Source: Linum tenue
Taxonomy: Eukaryota > Streptophyta > Magnoliopsida > Malpighiales > Linaceae
DNA: 64,000 nucleotides
Direction of reading: 5' to 3'
Assembly: GCA_946122785.1 (NCBI GenBank)
Contig: CAMGYJ010000005.1
Coordinates: 86,236,547-86,300,546, forward strand
Shown here: piece by piece, positions 42,669 through 55,151 of the stretch
Layout of the letters: each line of letters starts with the position of its first letter
Position numbering within the stretch: position 1 is the first letter of the stretch
Notes under the pieces: generated by a model
What the model saw: only the letters and a program-made list of their open reading frames with translations
Told to the model about the DNA's origin: nothing
Database searches by the model: none
Position numbers and translations under genes: made by a program

Positions 42669-43080
42669 CGCTACAACAAATTCGGCCTATTACGACAAAA
42701 ATATTTTTTTGTCATTTGCTATTTGTCACAATAGGTTCTATAATTTATGTCCTATTTGGTATGCCTAATGTGACAAAAAATAGTGTTGTCAGAATATTTT
42801 GTTAGTTAAGGGACTGAATGCGACAGAGTTGTTGTGTCACAATATTGTTTGTCAAAATAGGTAACCCATAACGGGCTCTAAGAGACATAAAGTGACAAAT
42901 TATATCGTCAATGTATATTTTGTCATACTATGTCTTCCCGAATTATTTATATAACAAATGGTTTTGTCACAGTAGAGAACAATAATCCCACGCTTATCTG
43001 ACAAAAGGGTATGTTCGTCATAATATAGTGGTTTCATCTTGTGACAAAGGAATTTCGTCATATTCGATCGTGTTAGACTG
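42669..43080. promoter_or_regulatory. CACTA left terminal and subterminal repeats
   Basis: The terminal inverted repeat is followed by many GACAAA/TTTGTC words in both orientations, the same family as at the right end. These are the likely binding sites of the TnpA-like protein and part of the element promoter. Confidence 0.7.
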
Positions 43081-43869
43081 AAACCTTTTTGCTCGGGGAA
43101 AATAAATCACAGCAAGAAAAATAAATTTCATAAAATAGAAACACTATCCTCCTTCCTTGTATCTCCAAATTCAGTAGTTGTTCAAAATCTAAAAGAGCCC
43201 AAAAGAAAATTCACCAGCCAAAATCCAAAGGGCTCGATCCTTTTCCCGTCGTTCCACCAATCGGCGAGGCCTCTCACTGTCGGGTCTTCCGTCCAATCCC
43301 TTTCTCCAATCGGCTCGACAGCCACTCACCGCCTTTGTTCGCAGATCCTGAATCTCATCAAGCTCGATCGTTGTATCAAATCGTTCCCGTAGCAAAATCT
43401 ATGTCGAACCCTAGTTTCCTGTAGCAAAATCCATGTTCTGGCATAACCAGGTAAGCTTCATCCCTCCCTCCTCTGCCAACTGTGTGTTGCTTTGTTTGCT
43501 TCGGCTTAAGACTATTGTTCGCCTAGTAATTCCCTTTATATGGCCAGATTGTAATTTTGTTGGTTTTCGTATTTGAATTAGCTCTTGTGTTTCCTCATTG
43601 TTGACTTGGTGGAAGGGGCTGCTTATAGCTTCGATCCCACAACCATCTGTTGTACTAAGGTGTATAGTGAGAAGGCTCCCCAAGCACTAGGCAAAGGTAA
43701 TATTAGTAGAATGCCTTCAATTTTGCGTTTTAATGAATTGGTGTTAGTAAACTGGTTCCTAATGTTGTGTCATCTATCCTCTGCAGATCCTTTTCTAGTT
43801 CATCTCACGCTGTGCTTCCATCTTGACCAACTGCCTATAAAGGGAAGGTCAGTTTCTTTACGCACAGAT

Positions 43870-46800
43870 TGAATGAGTAGAAATTAGATTAAGCTTAAGG
43901 ATAGGTTATGTGATGAATATCAACAAGGGGTTTCTAACTTTATAGGGGATGCCAACAAACATGTTGATACACTAGGTAGAACTAGATGCCCTTGTAAAAG
44001 GTGTAATAATCGAAACTTCAAAAATTGGAGATTGTCGCATATGATATAACCAGGAATGGCATGGTGGAGACATATACTACATGGATCCATCATGGCGAGT
44101 CATTTGACTTTGCGAGTACTAGTAATCTGTGATGCCAATTTGCCATTATACCCTTCCTGTGGAAACTTTTCCAAATTATCATTCGTTATGAAGTTGCTGA
44201 ACAATAACCTGGTAACCAACAGTATTGACAAAGCCTTCAACCTGAATCTGGACCTAGTCAAGAAAGCATTACCAATTGGTGAGACCTTTCCTTCTTCCTT
44301 CTATGAAGTTAAGCGGTACATGGGAGATCTTGGGTTTGGTTACACCATTATAGATGCCTGCCCAAATCATTGTGTACTCTATAGAGGTCCTATAGAATCT
44401 GCCAAGTCATGCCCAAAATGCAATGAGCCTAGATACATACCTGGGAAACAAAATAATGTAGCCCACAGAAAGCTAGGTATTTCCCACTAAAAGATAGGCT
44501 TCAAAGATTGTTCATAACTAAGGAATTGATGCTAAAGACATGAGGTGGCACAAGGAATTGCGTTTTTATGATGATACGCTAAGGTATTCGGCTGATGCAA
44601 AAACTTGGAAACGATTCGATGAGGTTCATAATTGGTTCGCTGCAGACCCTAGGAATGTTAGGCTTGCTCTTCTGAGTGATGGGCTCAACCCTTTTGGTAA
44701 CATGAGCAATAGTTATAGCATGTGGCCTGCCGTGGTAACTCCATACAATCTCCAGCCTTGGAAATGTATGACAGAACCTTTTTTATTCTTACTATCCTTA
44801 TACCCTGGAGAGAAATCGCCTGGTAATAACATTCATGACAGTACGTATGACGCACACTCAAACGATTGTTACGGACAAGAAATGATTTCCCAGCATATGG
44901 CATGCTATCAGGCTGAGGTACAAAAGGGAGATTAGCATGTTCCTGTCTGTAATAGTGGGACATGCTCCGAACTTTTAGAGGCAAGTCATAAAGAGTGTTA
45001 CATGGGGCATCAAAGATGGCTACCAAGTGACCATAGGTGGAGAAAAAGCCAAAAATTGATGGGAAGCATGAACTTAGAGGCAAATCAAGAGTGTTATCTG
45101 GAGATGAACTTTTGCAGTAAAAGGCGAAGGCTTTTTAATCTAATGTGGTAGTCAATGAGGGTGGGAAAAGGAAAAGGGGTTGTTCAGATGATAATGTGCA
45201 TAACTGGAAAATAAAAGCTTCATTTTGAGTTTGCCATATTGGAAAACTATAGAGTTGAGGCATAACTTAGATGTAATGCATGTTGAAAAAAAATATAGTG
45301 AGAATGTGATAGCTACGCTGCTAAATATCGAGGGAAAGACCAAAGATACAGCCAATACTAGATGTGATTTGGAAGACATGCGTATCAGGAAGAGCTACAT
45401 CTGGTGAGAGACGGTGATAAGTATAAAATACCTCCCGCTTTATACACCTTAAAAAAACCGCACAACGAAGGGCCGTTTCGTGACTAGTTGAGGGCGATAA
45501 AGTTCCCATATGCTTATGCATCTAATATATCCTGGTGTGTGACTACCGATGGTAGGTCATTCACTGGAATCAAAAGCCATGATCACCATGTCTTCATCCA
45601 ACGCCTCTCTACCTGCTGCCGCACAAGGATTCCTGAGCAAAGATGTCTATAATATATTGTCTCAACTTAGTGAGTTCTTTTGTGAGTTGTGTTTAAGAAC
45701 GATAACCATGTCCACTGTCAGAAAACTCGGGGATAACATTCCAGTTATACTTTTGTAACTTGGAAATGTTGTATCCACCAGCTTTCTTTGTCGTGATGAT
45801 GCACCCAATGGAGATGGTACACACCGAGTCGCACCCATTAATTTTTTACATGCTTCATATCCTTTATATAACGTACCTAACTTTTGTATTCTGGTTTTTT
45901 TTTTTGTGATTTTAAATAGATTCTTAGGAACTCTTAAATCGTATGTTTCTAATAAGGCTCGTGCCGATGGGGTCCATTGCCGAAAGGTATATAGCGAAAG
46001 AATGTTCAGATTTATGTTCTAAATATCTTAAAGGTGTTGAGACCCGAGCAAGTAGGCTAGACAGGAATGATGATGGGTTGGATGATGTAAATTATAATGG
46101 GTTTGATGTTTTTCCGTCACCAAGGTAGATCTATAGGATCTGCTAACTATGAGCCTATAGGTCAGGCTGAGTTCCATAAGATCCAAAGGTATGGTCTTCA
46201 ACAATTGTGATGAAATTGAAGCACAACTGAAGTATGTTCTTTTTTTTCTTTTTTGTTTCTAAGCCCCAGCTAGTTTTACTTCTTCTTTTTTATGCTTAAT
46301 AATTGCCATTACAGTGTGTATACGGAGGAGAGATTGATGAATTATCCAAACAGTACCCCAACAACCATTGCAACTCACTTCCCATCTTGGTTTAAAACAT
46401 TTTTAAGCCCAAAATTTTTCCAATTTTTTCTTTGTCTTACTCACAGCATCATTTACTTAAATTTTTAGCCCCTTTCGTTTCGTTTTAGGTCTCCGAAAAG
46501 TTTTTGGCTGGCACACTTAAAGAGACTAACCATTTATATGTCCTAGGGATTAGGGCTGATGAAAGGATTACTAGATATCCTGGACTCATCATTAACGGGG
46601 TTCGATACCAAATAAATATGTCTAATGAAGGTCATCGAACTCAGAATAATGGTGTCATGGTTAGGGCTGAGCATAATGCGAGACTATAGATTATTATGGG
46701 GTTCTGATCGAGATAATTAAGCTACAATATTGTGGAGGGCATCGGGTCTTTATATTCAAGTGCGAGTGGTTTAATGTGGGGGACAAGAAGAATGGAATAA

Positions 46801-47274
46801 GGACGGATGGACACTTGACGAGCATAAACATGGATAGAAATGGGGTGCGGAGGACCCATATGTATTGGCCAGTCAGGCTAACCAAGTGTTTTACATTGTC
46901 GATATTAAGAATGGTGGTGCATGGCATATTGTCCACAAGGTATGTCCAAGAAGTTTGTACGATGTTCCCGAGAAGGAGGCAACGAGACATGGGGATCCAT
47001 TGTCTCAAAATCAGCCATACCAACAGGATGTGACCTTTCGAACTTTCATGTCAGTGAAAGTGAGTTACCGGATCTGAGTCGTGATGACGAGGCACCAACA
47101 ATTGTTACTGAGACAGTGATACGAGCACTTGATAGACAATCTGCAGCAGTGGAAGCAAGCGATGATGAGATCGACGACAACACATTAGATGACCATCATT
47201 TGAACACTAATGATGTTGAACAGCAAGATGGGTCTGATCCATCATACTATGACCAGGAAGAAGAAGCCTAACAG
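43870..47274 (+). pseudogene. CACTA TnpD-like transposase (TNP2), decayed
   Basis: Pieces of one transposase lie in order in shifting frames: a transposase-associated domain (CPCKRCNNRNF at about 43990, then WIHHGE); the TNP2 domain (FPSSFYEVKRYMGDLGFGY, DACPNHCVLYRG, CPKCNEPRY, ADPRNVRLALLSDGLNPFGN, MSNSYSMWPAVV, LRHNLDVMHVEK); a DUF4218-like part (AAAQGFLSKDV, LSEFFCELCLRT, then KYLKGVETRASR at about 46020); and a DUF4216-like part (GLIINGVRYQ, HRTQNNGV, then SQANQVFYIVDIKN at about 46870) ending PSYYDQEEEA at 47274. Many frameshifts and stops exclude a working protein. Some breaks may be introns, which I did not model. Confidence 0.85.
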
Positions 47275-48965
47275 TAGATCATAGATATAGTGGTGTTTCA
47301 CACAGTAGCAGATTATTGGTTGCGAGCTTTATATGTTTGCAGATTTTTTTGTAAATATATGTGTACATATTTTTGAGGGCCTTAGTTACATTTTTACAGA
47401 TTTTTGGGTAAATTAGATGAAGAAGATTGAATTTATATGAATGTTTAATCGATGTGAATAGAGTCTAACAATGGGGTTTATGTTTTCGTATCTGTGGTAC
47501 TAATATGAACCCAGGCGAAACATAAACCCATATAGTGTCTTCGAAATTTATTTTGATGATGGATTGGGTTTCTGGTGCAGTTTGGTAGTGTTTGTGTAGG
47601 AGGGAGACTAAGTTTCGTTAGATGATTTAAATGAATTTGTGTGGTTATGAGCCCACATGATTTCATGGATCAAAGCCCACACATGATTTAAGTCCCGCAA
47701 GGTTTTAAAACTGGTAAACGAAGACAAGGACCTTAGTCCTTCGTATCTGCCAAAGGAAAACCCTAAATTCCTCTTCTTCAAACCTTTCTCTCTCGCTACC
47801 TCTCCCCTGGAAATTACTCTCTGACAATTCTTCCCAGTAATTATGACCGTTCACGACACCAATCTGCTCATCGCTCAAGTTTGGGGACCCGTTTCAGAAG
47901 TAGGCGTTACTCTTCGAATCGCCATTCAGGTTCTTTGAGCTCTGCGTTTCCTGCCCTCGATTCTCGATTCCTTTCATTTTATGTCCCTGTTATGCAATGG
48001 TTATGTCTATGCCCACGATTCTCTAATTTCTGCTCCATTTAAGTCTACGGTTTCGTAGATGCTCTATCGATTTGTGCCTCGTGTGAGTAGTATTGGTATT
48101 AGGGTTTGGCTTTGAAGTCTTCGTTTCCCCCTTCTTCATTTTTTGCCACCTCTACTATGTAATCGTTTCACATGCTGGTCATGGTTTGGGATTCCTTTAT
48201 AAAAAGAGTCATGCTATGAAAGCTTACTTGCTCATATAAGAACATGCATATGCTTTACACCATAATCACATGGTTATGCTTTACAACTGGCATGAATGTG
48301 GAAATATTCTATTGTCCAAGACTCTGAGACATATGGACCTCATTCTGGTGATAAAGTGTCTATTTGTTCATTGAATACTTTGTCTGTTGAACTGCTCTGT
48401 AGAGGTTGTTCTCAAGGAAGTACTAAGGCCAATTAGTTTTTTGGTTGTAGTTCAACAGTTTAACCACATAGTCTGCTCTAGTTTAACCATCAATCCACTT
48501 ATCACGCCATTTAGTATACATGTCAATCACCCGCTGATTTTTTCCAAGACAGGTGACATGCTTTTGTTTCTTGTATTTGATCTTGATATATGCTAGATGG
48601 TCTAGACTAAAGATCTTTCATGCCTTCGGTAATTTGCTTGTCTAACATGAATAAGATATGTATTGAAACAAAACACTGACTTGTGTCTATATGATTGTGT
48701 TCAGCCTTGTTAAGCTAATCCTTCGGTTTTGCTTTGCTGGTCTTAGCAAGCAATCGTTGTTTGCCGAATCATTTTCAGTTCTGGTGTTATTTTGTTGTCT
48801 TTGTCTTTCTTGTTCGGCCATTGTCGTCTTGTTTGGGTGCAGGGCCTTTTAGGGGCTTAGCTCTCTTCACTGTTGTCTTTGGCCAGCACTCCTTGTGTAT
48901 GTTTTTTAACTTGAGATTCATTTAATAGATGTTTTTACCATTATGACAAACTTTCTGGTGTAGGT
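47275..48965. other. CACTA spacer between the two transposon genes
   Basis: No recognisable coding region. A CTCTTCTTCAAACC leader-like stretch near 47770 and an AG before the next ATG suggest that it holds the promoter and 5' introns of the TnpA-like gene. Confidence 0.5.
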
Positions 48966-50807
48966 ATGCCGCCACTCAAGAAGAAGAAGGTTGCTGCTGA
49001 CAAGGGAGTACCTATCCCTGATTATTACCGGGCGAGAAAATCAGGGAGGGTGCGCCCGGAACCTGCTCAGTCCACCGAATATGTAAGCTGGGGGAGTGGA
49101 CATCAAACTGGAACCACAGTGAACGAGGACAGTCAGCGCACAGACACAGTGCATCTAGACAAACCCAATGGCAACAACGATTCGGAGGCAGAAGCATCCA
49201 ATTATGACAACGGAGAAGGTAGTAATCCAACTGGATTGGAAGGACTCCCTGCGACTAAAAAGAGGGGACTGTCCAAAGGGTATGAGATAATGAAGAGAAC
49301 TGGAACTGGAGGCAAGCTAGATGGAATTTACGTAATGGAGAATGGGCAGTCATTCATAGGGTCAAATGAGAGCTTGCTGAAGACAGAGTTGGGCATCGTA
49401 ACACGCCTAATGGCCCCAATAAGGAAGTACTACTGGTCCAAGTTGACTGAAGCAGACAAGCACCCGTTATTCAAGAATCTAGAGGTAATTTCCGATTACT
49501 GCTAGTTTGATATGAAGCTAGTTGTAATTCTTTTTAGATTATGGGGTATGCAAGTTGTATCTCTTTTTAGATTAACTTGAGAAACAGCGGGATTGATGCG
49601 AAAGGATTTGGTTAGAAATGTGTGATAATATGTTTGTATATGAACTATATCATTGTTTTTTTCATGTAGGATGAATTTGACATAGACACAACAGGTGAAG
49701 ATGCAAGGAAGATTATGGAGAAGAGAATGAAGAAGTGGTTCATCAATTACAAGTATACGATGCATGCTCACTACCTGAAAGACCCTGAGACAGCCAGGAC
49801 AGACCCTCCTTTTGACATGAATATAGAGGACTAGCATCTGCTATGTGATCACTTTGAGAGTGAAAAGTTTCGAGTGAGTAACTCCTACTGTTTCATCATC
49901 AATTTCCCTTGTTACCTTGCCTTACAATCAATGGTTGCTTATTAATTAAATTTGTCATATGCAGAAGCGAAGTGAAATTAATAAATTCAACAGAAGTAAG
50001 CAAGTGTATGCACACACTTCTGGTGCAAAATCTATTGATCAAAGAATATATGAATTGGTAAGATGTCTACAATTCCATGGAACATTTATACATTCATACG
50101 GTATAGTTATGTGATTTAAATCTGCCTCAATGTATTTGCTTTGTGTAGGAGAAGAAGAAGAAGAAGAAGCAGAAGCAGCAGGAACAGCCTACTGAAGAGG
50201 AGCGACCAACAAAAATGGAGGACGGTGATACCATAGAGGAGGAGCCAGTACATCTGCTTCTATATGCAAAGAGGTATCAGAGGGCTTAGGGGAGTTGGGT
50301 ATTGGAGGAACCTATGAAAAGCTATGTGATTCTGACCATCTCACTTACCTTGTTTCATTGTGATAAGTTCATAGCCAACTATGTGATCTGTTTCATTAAA
50401 TCTTTTTGTTCAATGTGTAGCTGGAGATGCAGTCCATTTGGATAGAAGCAAAGGCAGAGGGGAAGCCTGTATCAGGCCGCGAGATTGTTCAGACGGTCCT
50501 GAAGAAGAAGCTGAAGTATGGATCCAAGGAGAACCCAAGATCAGCAAAGGAGCAACAACTTCCAAGCGGAATTGGAGGCAGCAAGAGCTGAAGCGGAGAG
50601 AAAGGCTAAGGAGTTTGAGGAGAAGATACAAAGTCAATAAGAGCATCTAAAAAGCCAGGCCGAGAAGATACGACTCCAGGAAGAAAAGTTACAGAGCCGG
50701 GAGGAGAGGTTTAACACTCAAACAGAGGCGATGAACCAAATGAAAGCTGTCCAGGAAAAGCTACAACATCAAGTGCTAGTGTTTGCTCGCCAACTACCCC
50801 GCAAATG
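48966..50807 (+). pseudogene. CACTA TnpA-like protein (Ptta/En/Spm type), decayed
   Basis: A multi-exon gene: 48966-49484 (MPPLKKKKVAADKG, nuclear-signal-like, to LTEADKHPLFKNLE), 49670-49873 (DEFDIDTTGEDARK, MEKRMKKWFINYK), 49965-50057 (RSKQVYAHTSGAKSI), from 50149 (Lys/Glu-rich), and from 50421 (VSGREIVQTVLKKKLKYGS). Splice sites are GT-AG with consistent phase. The end is a long coiled coil in another frame (AEAERKAKEFEEKIQSQ, then EEKLQSREERFNTQTEAM). TAG in exon 2 replaces Trp (NIED-stop-HLLCDHF), another TAG ends exon 4, and a frameshift precedes the coiled coil. In the family this protein binds the subterminal repeats. Confidence 0.8.
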
Positions 50808-51157
50808 AACTGCCAAGTCCAAGGTAACAAAACTGCCTCGGTTTGCAGACCCAGATGAGATTTCAAGCTATTTGTTGGTGTTATAAGTATGTTAGTTTCT
50901 GCTTTTGTGAACAAAGTTACCGTGGTTTGTGTACCTGTGAACAAGGAGTTTCATGTGTTGTGTCATGGTGGAACTTAGAATGTTTGTTTATGTTGAACAA
51001 GGAGGTAGACTGTTACGGGAATGGAAATGGATGAACTATTTTGGATGTTTGGAAATATTTTCATGATTAGTTTGCAATGCAGAATGCACTATCGCGTTAT
51101 GAATTTTGTAAAGCAGGTCAAATGTGACAACAATGGAAAGTTCTCATATTATGTAAA

Positions 51158-51881
51158 GTCCATGACAAATTGTCACTTTGTCATATTACACAAAAGTCAA
51201 TTAAACCACCTTTCTTGACGAGCTATACTTGTCATAATACGCAGTTATGACAAAATCGCCCCGTCACAATTATAAGTAATGACAAAACCCGTTCGTCCTA
51301 ATATACTGAAATGACAAAATATATTCGTCATAGACGCAGTTATGACAATAGATATTTGTCACAACATAATTATGACAAAATAAATTAGTCAGAACAATGT
51401 GATGTAAGAGTACAAAGCAGTAATATGACAAAATTTATGACAAAACATGTTGACATAAATTTTCAGTTTGTCACATTATAAACATATCCTGGCAAACAAA
51501 TATTTGGTCATATTAGGCGTGTGACAAATTATGAACCTTTCATGACAGATTATATTCGTCACAAAATTCTATTATGACAAACTATGATCGTCTAATATGA
51601 CCAACACTTTTCTCAAAATTACCAATTTATGACAATTATTATGATAAAAGATTTCGTCATAATATCTCTGTTTGTCACAATAGACTACCCAGAACCTCAT
51701 ATATATCGGAAGAAGATGTGACAAATGTGTTTCAAAAAATTGTCACATATGACCTATCTTGAAGCGATAAAATGACAAAACCTTCTGACAAACACTTTTG
51801 CCATATTAGGTCAAATATAGCAAAATAGGTATCTAATATGACCAAATGGTCCCGTCATAATAGGCCGAATTTGTTGTAGTG
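51158..51881. promoter_or_regulatory. CACTA subterminal repeat array, right end, copy B
   Basis: Same array as 280-1003, with TGACAAA/TTTGTCA-type words up to the terminus GTTGTAGTG. A few single-base differences from copy A occur (for example near 51229). Confidence 0.75.
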
Positions 51882-52913
51882 ATCTCCTCCATCGATCGGA
51901 ACGGGATGGTTCCAGGTACAGGGCAGTAGCAGGCGATGTATTTCCAGTGGTGTGAGAGCACCAATCACAGGGTGGAAGACTGCCAAGCCATGCGAGAGTC
52001 TAGCACACCGCATGAGCAGCTAAATTTCATTAATAATGCTCGGCGCAACGACCCCTACAGTAATACATACAACGAGGGGTGGCGCCAACATCCAAATTTC
52101 TACTAGAGTGGCAACAACAATCCCAAGCCACCAGGCTTCTAGGCTCATGCAGCTGGTTTTCAAAACCAGAGACAGCCATATCAGCCCCTCCCAAGCCAGA
52201 TGCAGCAGCAACAACCATTATATCAGCCCAAACAGGTGCAGGCTTTTTAACAGCCCCCACAGCAGCAGCAGTACCAGCAGCTTGGTGCATCTTCATCAGT
52301 CCCAGCACCAAGCGATCCCGTGTCATAGGGATCTAGTGACCACATTGGCCAGCACTAGTACCCAGAAGTTCAATAAACTAGAGCAATTCATGGAAGTGGT
52401 TGCGGGCAAATTCATGGAGATTGAAGCTAGCCAGAGGAGCCAGCAGGCACTTTTACATGATATGGAAACCAAAATCGGGCACCTGGCAAATGCCCTTGCT
52501 TCTAGACCGGCTGGCACACTTCCTGGGCAACCCTTGCCAAACCCCAGAAATCATAAGGAGGGTTTGCACGTCATCATGCTTAGGAGTGGGACTGTAACTA
52601 AAGATGCATCGCCGAGGAGTGCAAAGAAGGTGACCAAGATCACCCCAGAGCCGAAGAAGACCTGGTGATGGAAAAGGAGTCAGAGGTTCAGGCCCCAAAG
52701 CCCCAACCAGTAGTGGCTGGATATAAGCCTAAGCTCCCTTTACCCACCATGATGCATAAAGACTAGCTAGAGGCAGAGTTCGGGAACTTCATGTCCATGC
52801 TTAGGAAGCTGAATGTTCAAGTGCCCTTCCTGGAGGCATTATCTCATATGCCTAAGTATGCGAAGTTCCTGAAAGATCTCCTCTTTAAGAAGAAGAATTT
52901 GAGCGAGCTGTCC
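51882..52913 (+). pseudogene. Gypsy gag, C-terminal part (broken), copy B
   Basis: Same structure as 1042-2035: a zinc knuckle with the first Cys lost, in-frame stops in the Gln-rich stretch, a shift to the GHLANALASRPAGTLP segment, a TAG before LEAEF, and a shift ahead of the protease. All stops are shared with copy A, so they predate the duplication. Confidence 0.8.
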
Positions 52914-52915
52914 AC

Positions 52916-53770
52916 TTGGAGCTCAGCGAGGAGTGCTCGACCATTCAGCAGAACAAGCTTCTGCAGAAGCAGAAGGACCCATGTTATTTTACTATGTCGT
53001 GCTCTATTGGTAAATTGCATGTAGAGAGGTCCTTGGCGGATCTAGGCGCTAGTATCAATGTTATACCGTACAAATTGTTCAAGAAACTATGCCTAGGTGA
53101 ACCCAGTGCAACTAGGATGAGTATTCAATTAGCTGACCGATCTGTAGTTCATCCTAGGGGCATAGTGGAAGACCTCCTAGTTAAGGTTGGCAGATTCTTT
53201 TATCCTGCGAATTTTGTTGTCTTAGACATCAATGAGGATGTAGAAGTGCCCCTTATACTAGGTAGGCCTTTCCTGGCCACCACCAAGGCTCTCATATATG
53301 TGCATGATGGGACCCTGATTTTGAGGGATGGTGAGGAGCAGATAACATTTTCCATTGCTAATAATATGAATGCTATCTCGCATGGGGATGCCTTATCTCA
53401 TCAGGTGCACGAGCGTGTTGTGTATCCTTCTGTGTCTCCCGTTTTGCAGGACCCTCCTCTCATTCCTTCGCCGCCACTCCCGTCCGTCCCGTTCCCAAAA
53501 GAAAAGATAAAGGAGGAGTGGCGGCCGAAACTGCAGGTATCTAAGCCTTCTCAAAAGAAAGCTGGAGAACACTATGAGCTGGTCCCGGCTCCTCGGCCAC
53601 GACTGCCCTGGCCATCCAAGTATTCACTCGCTTGCATCCTGCCGGATGGCCAGGTCGAGCTGATATGTGCTGGAGGTCATACCAGTCGTGTGCATGGCCA
53701 CCATCTGAAGCTGTACCTTAAGAGCGATGTGGATCCACTCTTGGAGACACCTGTTCTTCCATCGCTCTAA
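52916..53770 (+). CDS. Gypsy retropepsin fused to an integrase-like tail, copy B
   Basis: This open frame of 284 codons encodes the same protein as 2038-2892: an aspartic protease with DLGAS and ILGRPFLAT, a Pro-rich linker, and the RVHGHHLKLYL tail. Physically it belongs to the complete element 40697-56556. It is the only long intact coding piece of that element, but without the upstream gag frame it has no start of its own. Confidence 0.8.
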   Translation: MELSEECSTIQQNKLLQKQKDPCYFTMSCSIGKLHVERSLADLGASINVIPYKLFKKLCLGEPSATRMSIQLADRSVVHPRGIVEDLLVKVGRFFYPANFVVLDINEDVEVPLILGRPFLATTKALIYVHDGTLILRDGEEQITFSIANNMNAISHGDALSHQVHERVVYPSVSPVLQDPPLIPSPPLPSVPFPKEKIKEEWRPKLQVSKPSQKKAGEHYELVPAPRPRLPWPSKYSLACILPDGQVELICAGGHTSRVHGHHLKLYLKSDVDPLLETPVLPSL

Positions 53771-55151
53771 GCATCCACCCTCTGCGTCCAGGTAAATACG
53801 TAAAAGAAGCGCTTGTGTGGAGGCAACCCCACCACCGTTTGCTTTTCTTTTATTTGTTTTTCTACTTGGAACTATGGTTTCTATCACCCGGTGTGTTTTG
53901 ATGACTCTAGCTTTGTGACTTTGGACTGGTCCCCTTCCAGTCCCCTGCTCTTGACTGGTCTGTCTTCCATTTGCCATTCCCGATCGTCATTTCATAGTAA
54001 CATCGTTCCCCTTCTTTATGCTCCATTGAGGACAATGTCTAACTTAAGTGTGGGGGGTGCTTTGTAATTCTTGGAGCATATGTTTTAGTGCTTGGAGCCT
54101 AGTCCACTGTCCAAATTTCGATTTGAGGGCTCCAAGTACTATTCCCTGCAATAACCTGCTCAGTATGCTTTGAATTGACAGTCTTTATGGTGATATGCAA
54201 CATAGGGAGGTAGTTGTAGCACTATGGAGGATGTTGAAGTATAAGATTTTTCCTATCTGTCTCTTTGATGTGCTGGTTGATTTTGTGAACTAGTGGATTT
54301 AGGACCGTTAATTCATCTGGTATTGATGACTCTCTCTATGTTGTGTTGTGCACTCGTGTATCGAAAAAGGGTGCTCAATTGTGTGAAATGAAAAAAAGCA
54401 GTCGGTCCTCCATGTCAAGCAAATTTTTGAACTTTTGATAACATGAGGTAAGCTCAACGTGTGTGGCACCGTTAATTGCACAAAATCGGGTTTTGGAAGA
54501 GATTTTAGTGATCCATGGTGGGGTAGGCCTACAAGTTGAAGCTAAGTCGTCTCTAGTACAAGTAAAAATTCCACTCGTTGAACTGTTTGCCTACTAGAGG
54601 ATGTGTTTTAAGGGCACGGATAGAGCTTCCGAAACCCTTTAATTTCATTGACCCTTCCCTTCACACCAGTTGAGGAGAAGGAGTTAAAAGACGTACTCTG
54701 GCTAGCGGCAGATGTACAGAAATTGCTCTTGCTCAACCAATAAGGGTCGACCGCGCATAAAAACTGCAGTTTGGAACCCCCGCCAAGTAAATGTGGAAAA
54801 CATAAGAAAACAAAAAGAAAAAGTAAGAAATGGGGGGTTCCAACGAATGAAATGAAATGGAAGAGCACCCGATACGAAGAGTCCTTGGTCGTTAAATTGT
54901 GTGAGTCTCCTTATCCATGAATTAACTGCCTTAGTTCCACTGCTTCTCATGATCCTGGTTCGAGTCTAGTACTCGCATTGAGAGAGATAGGGGACGTCTT
55001 AGAAGACCAGTTGAACTCGTAAGTTGCTAACTGATGTAGAAAATCCTCTACCGACGATCAGGGTTGCATGTTGGTGTAAAGGTCTGGAGAATTGCATTGG
55101 TTTGAGTTAGGTTTGCTTGGAGACAAGCAAATAGTTAAGTGTGGGAGAATT
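53771..55151 (+). other. Gypsy 3' non-coding region with polypurine tract, copy B
   Basis: Same as 2893-4274, with one T fewer near 54586. The landmark TTGAGGACAATGT and G-run lie at about 54026-54058, and the polypurine tract ends at 55151. Confidence 0.7.

Larger units (their letters stand above)
42669..51881 (+). mobile_element. CACTA (En/Spm) DNA transposon inserted in Gypsy gag
   Basis: The element is 9213 bases long, with the left terminus CGCTACAACAAATTCGG (expected CACTACAAC, second base changed) and the right terminus CCGAATTTGTTGTAGTG. Subterminal TGACAAA-type arrays lie at both ends. Two genes are present in the standard order: a TnpD-like TNP2 transposase (43870-47274) and a TnpA-like protein (48966-50807), both decayed. 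The expected 3-bp target duplication is not visible (TCT on the left, ATC on the right). Confidence 0.9.

Noticed and set aside
42666..51884. Possible 3-bp target duplication of the CACTA element
   Set aside because: The flanking triplets TCT and ATC do not match, and shifting the boundary by a base or two does not give a match with an intact terminus.
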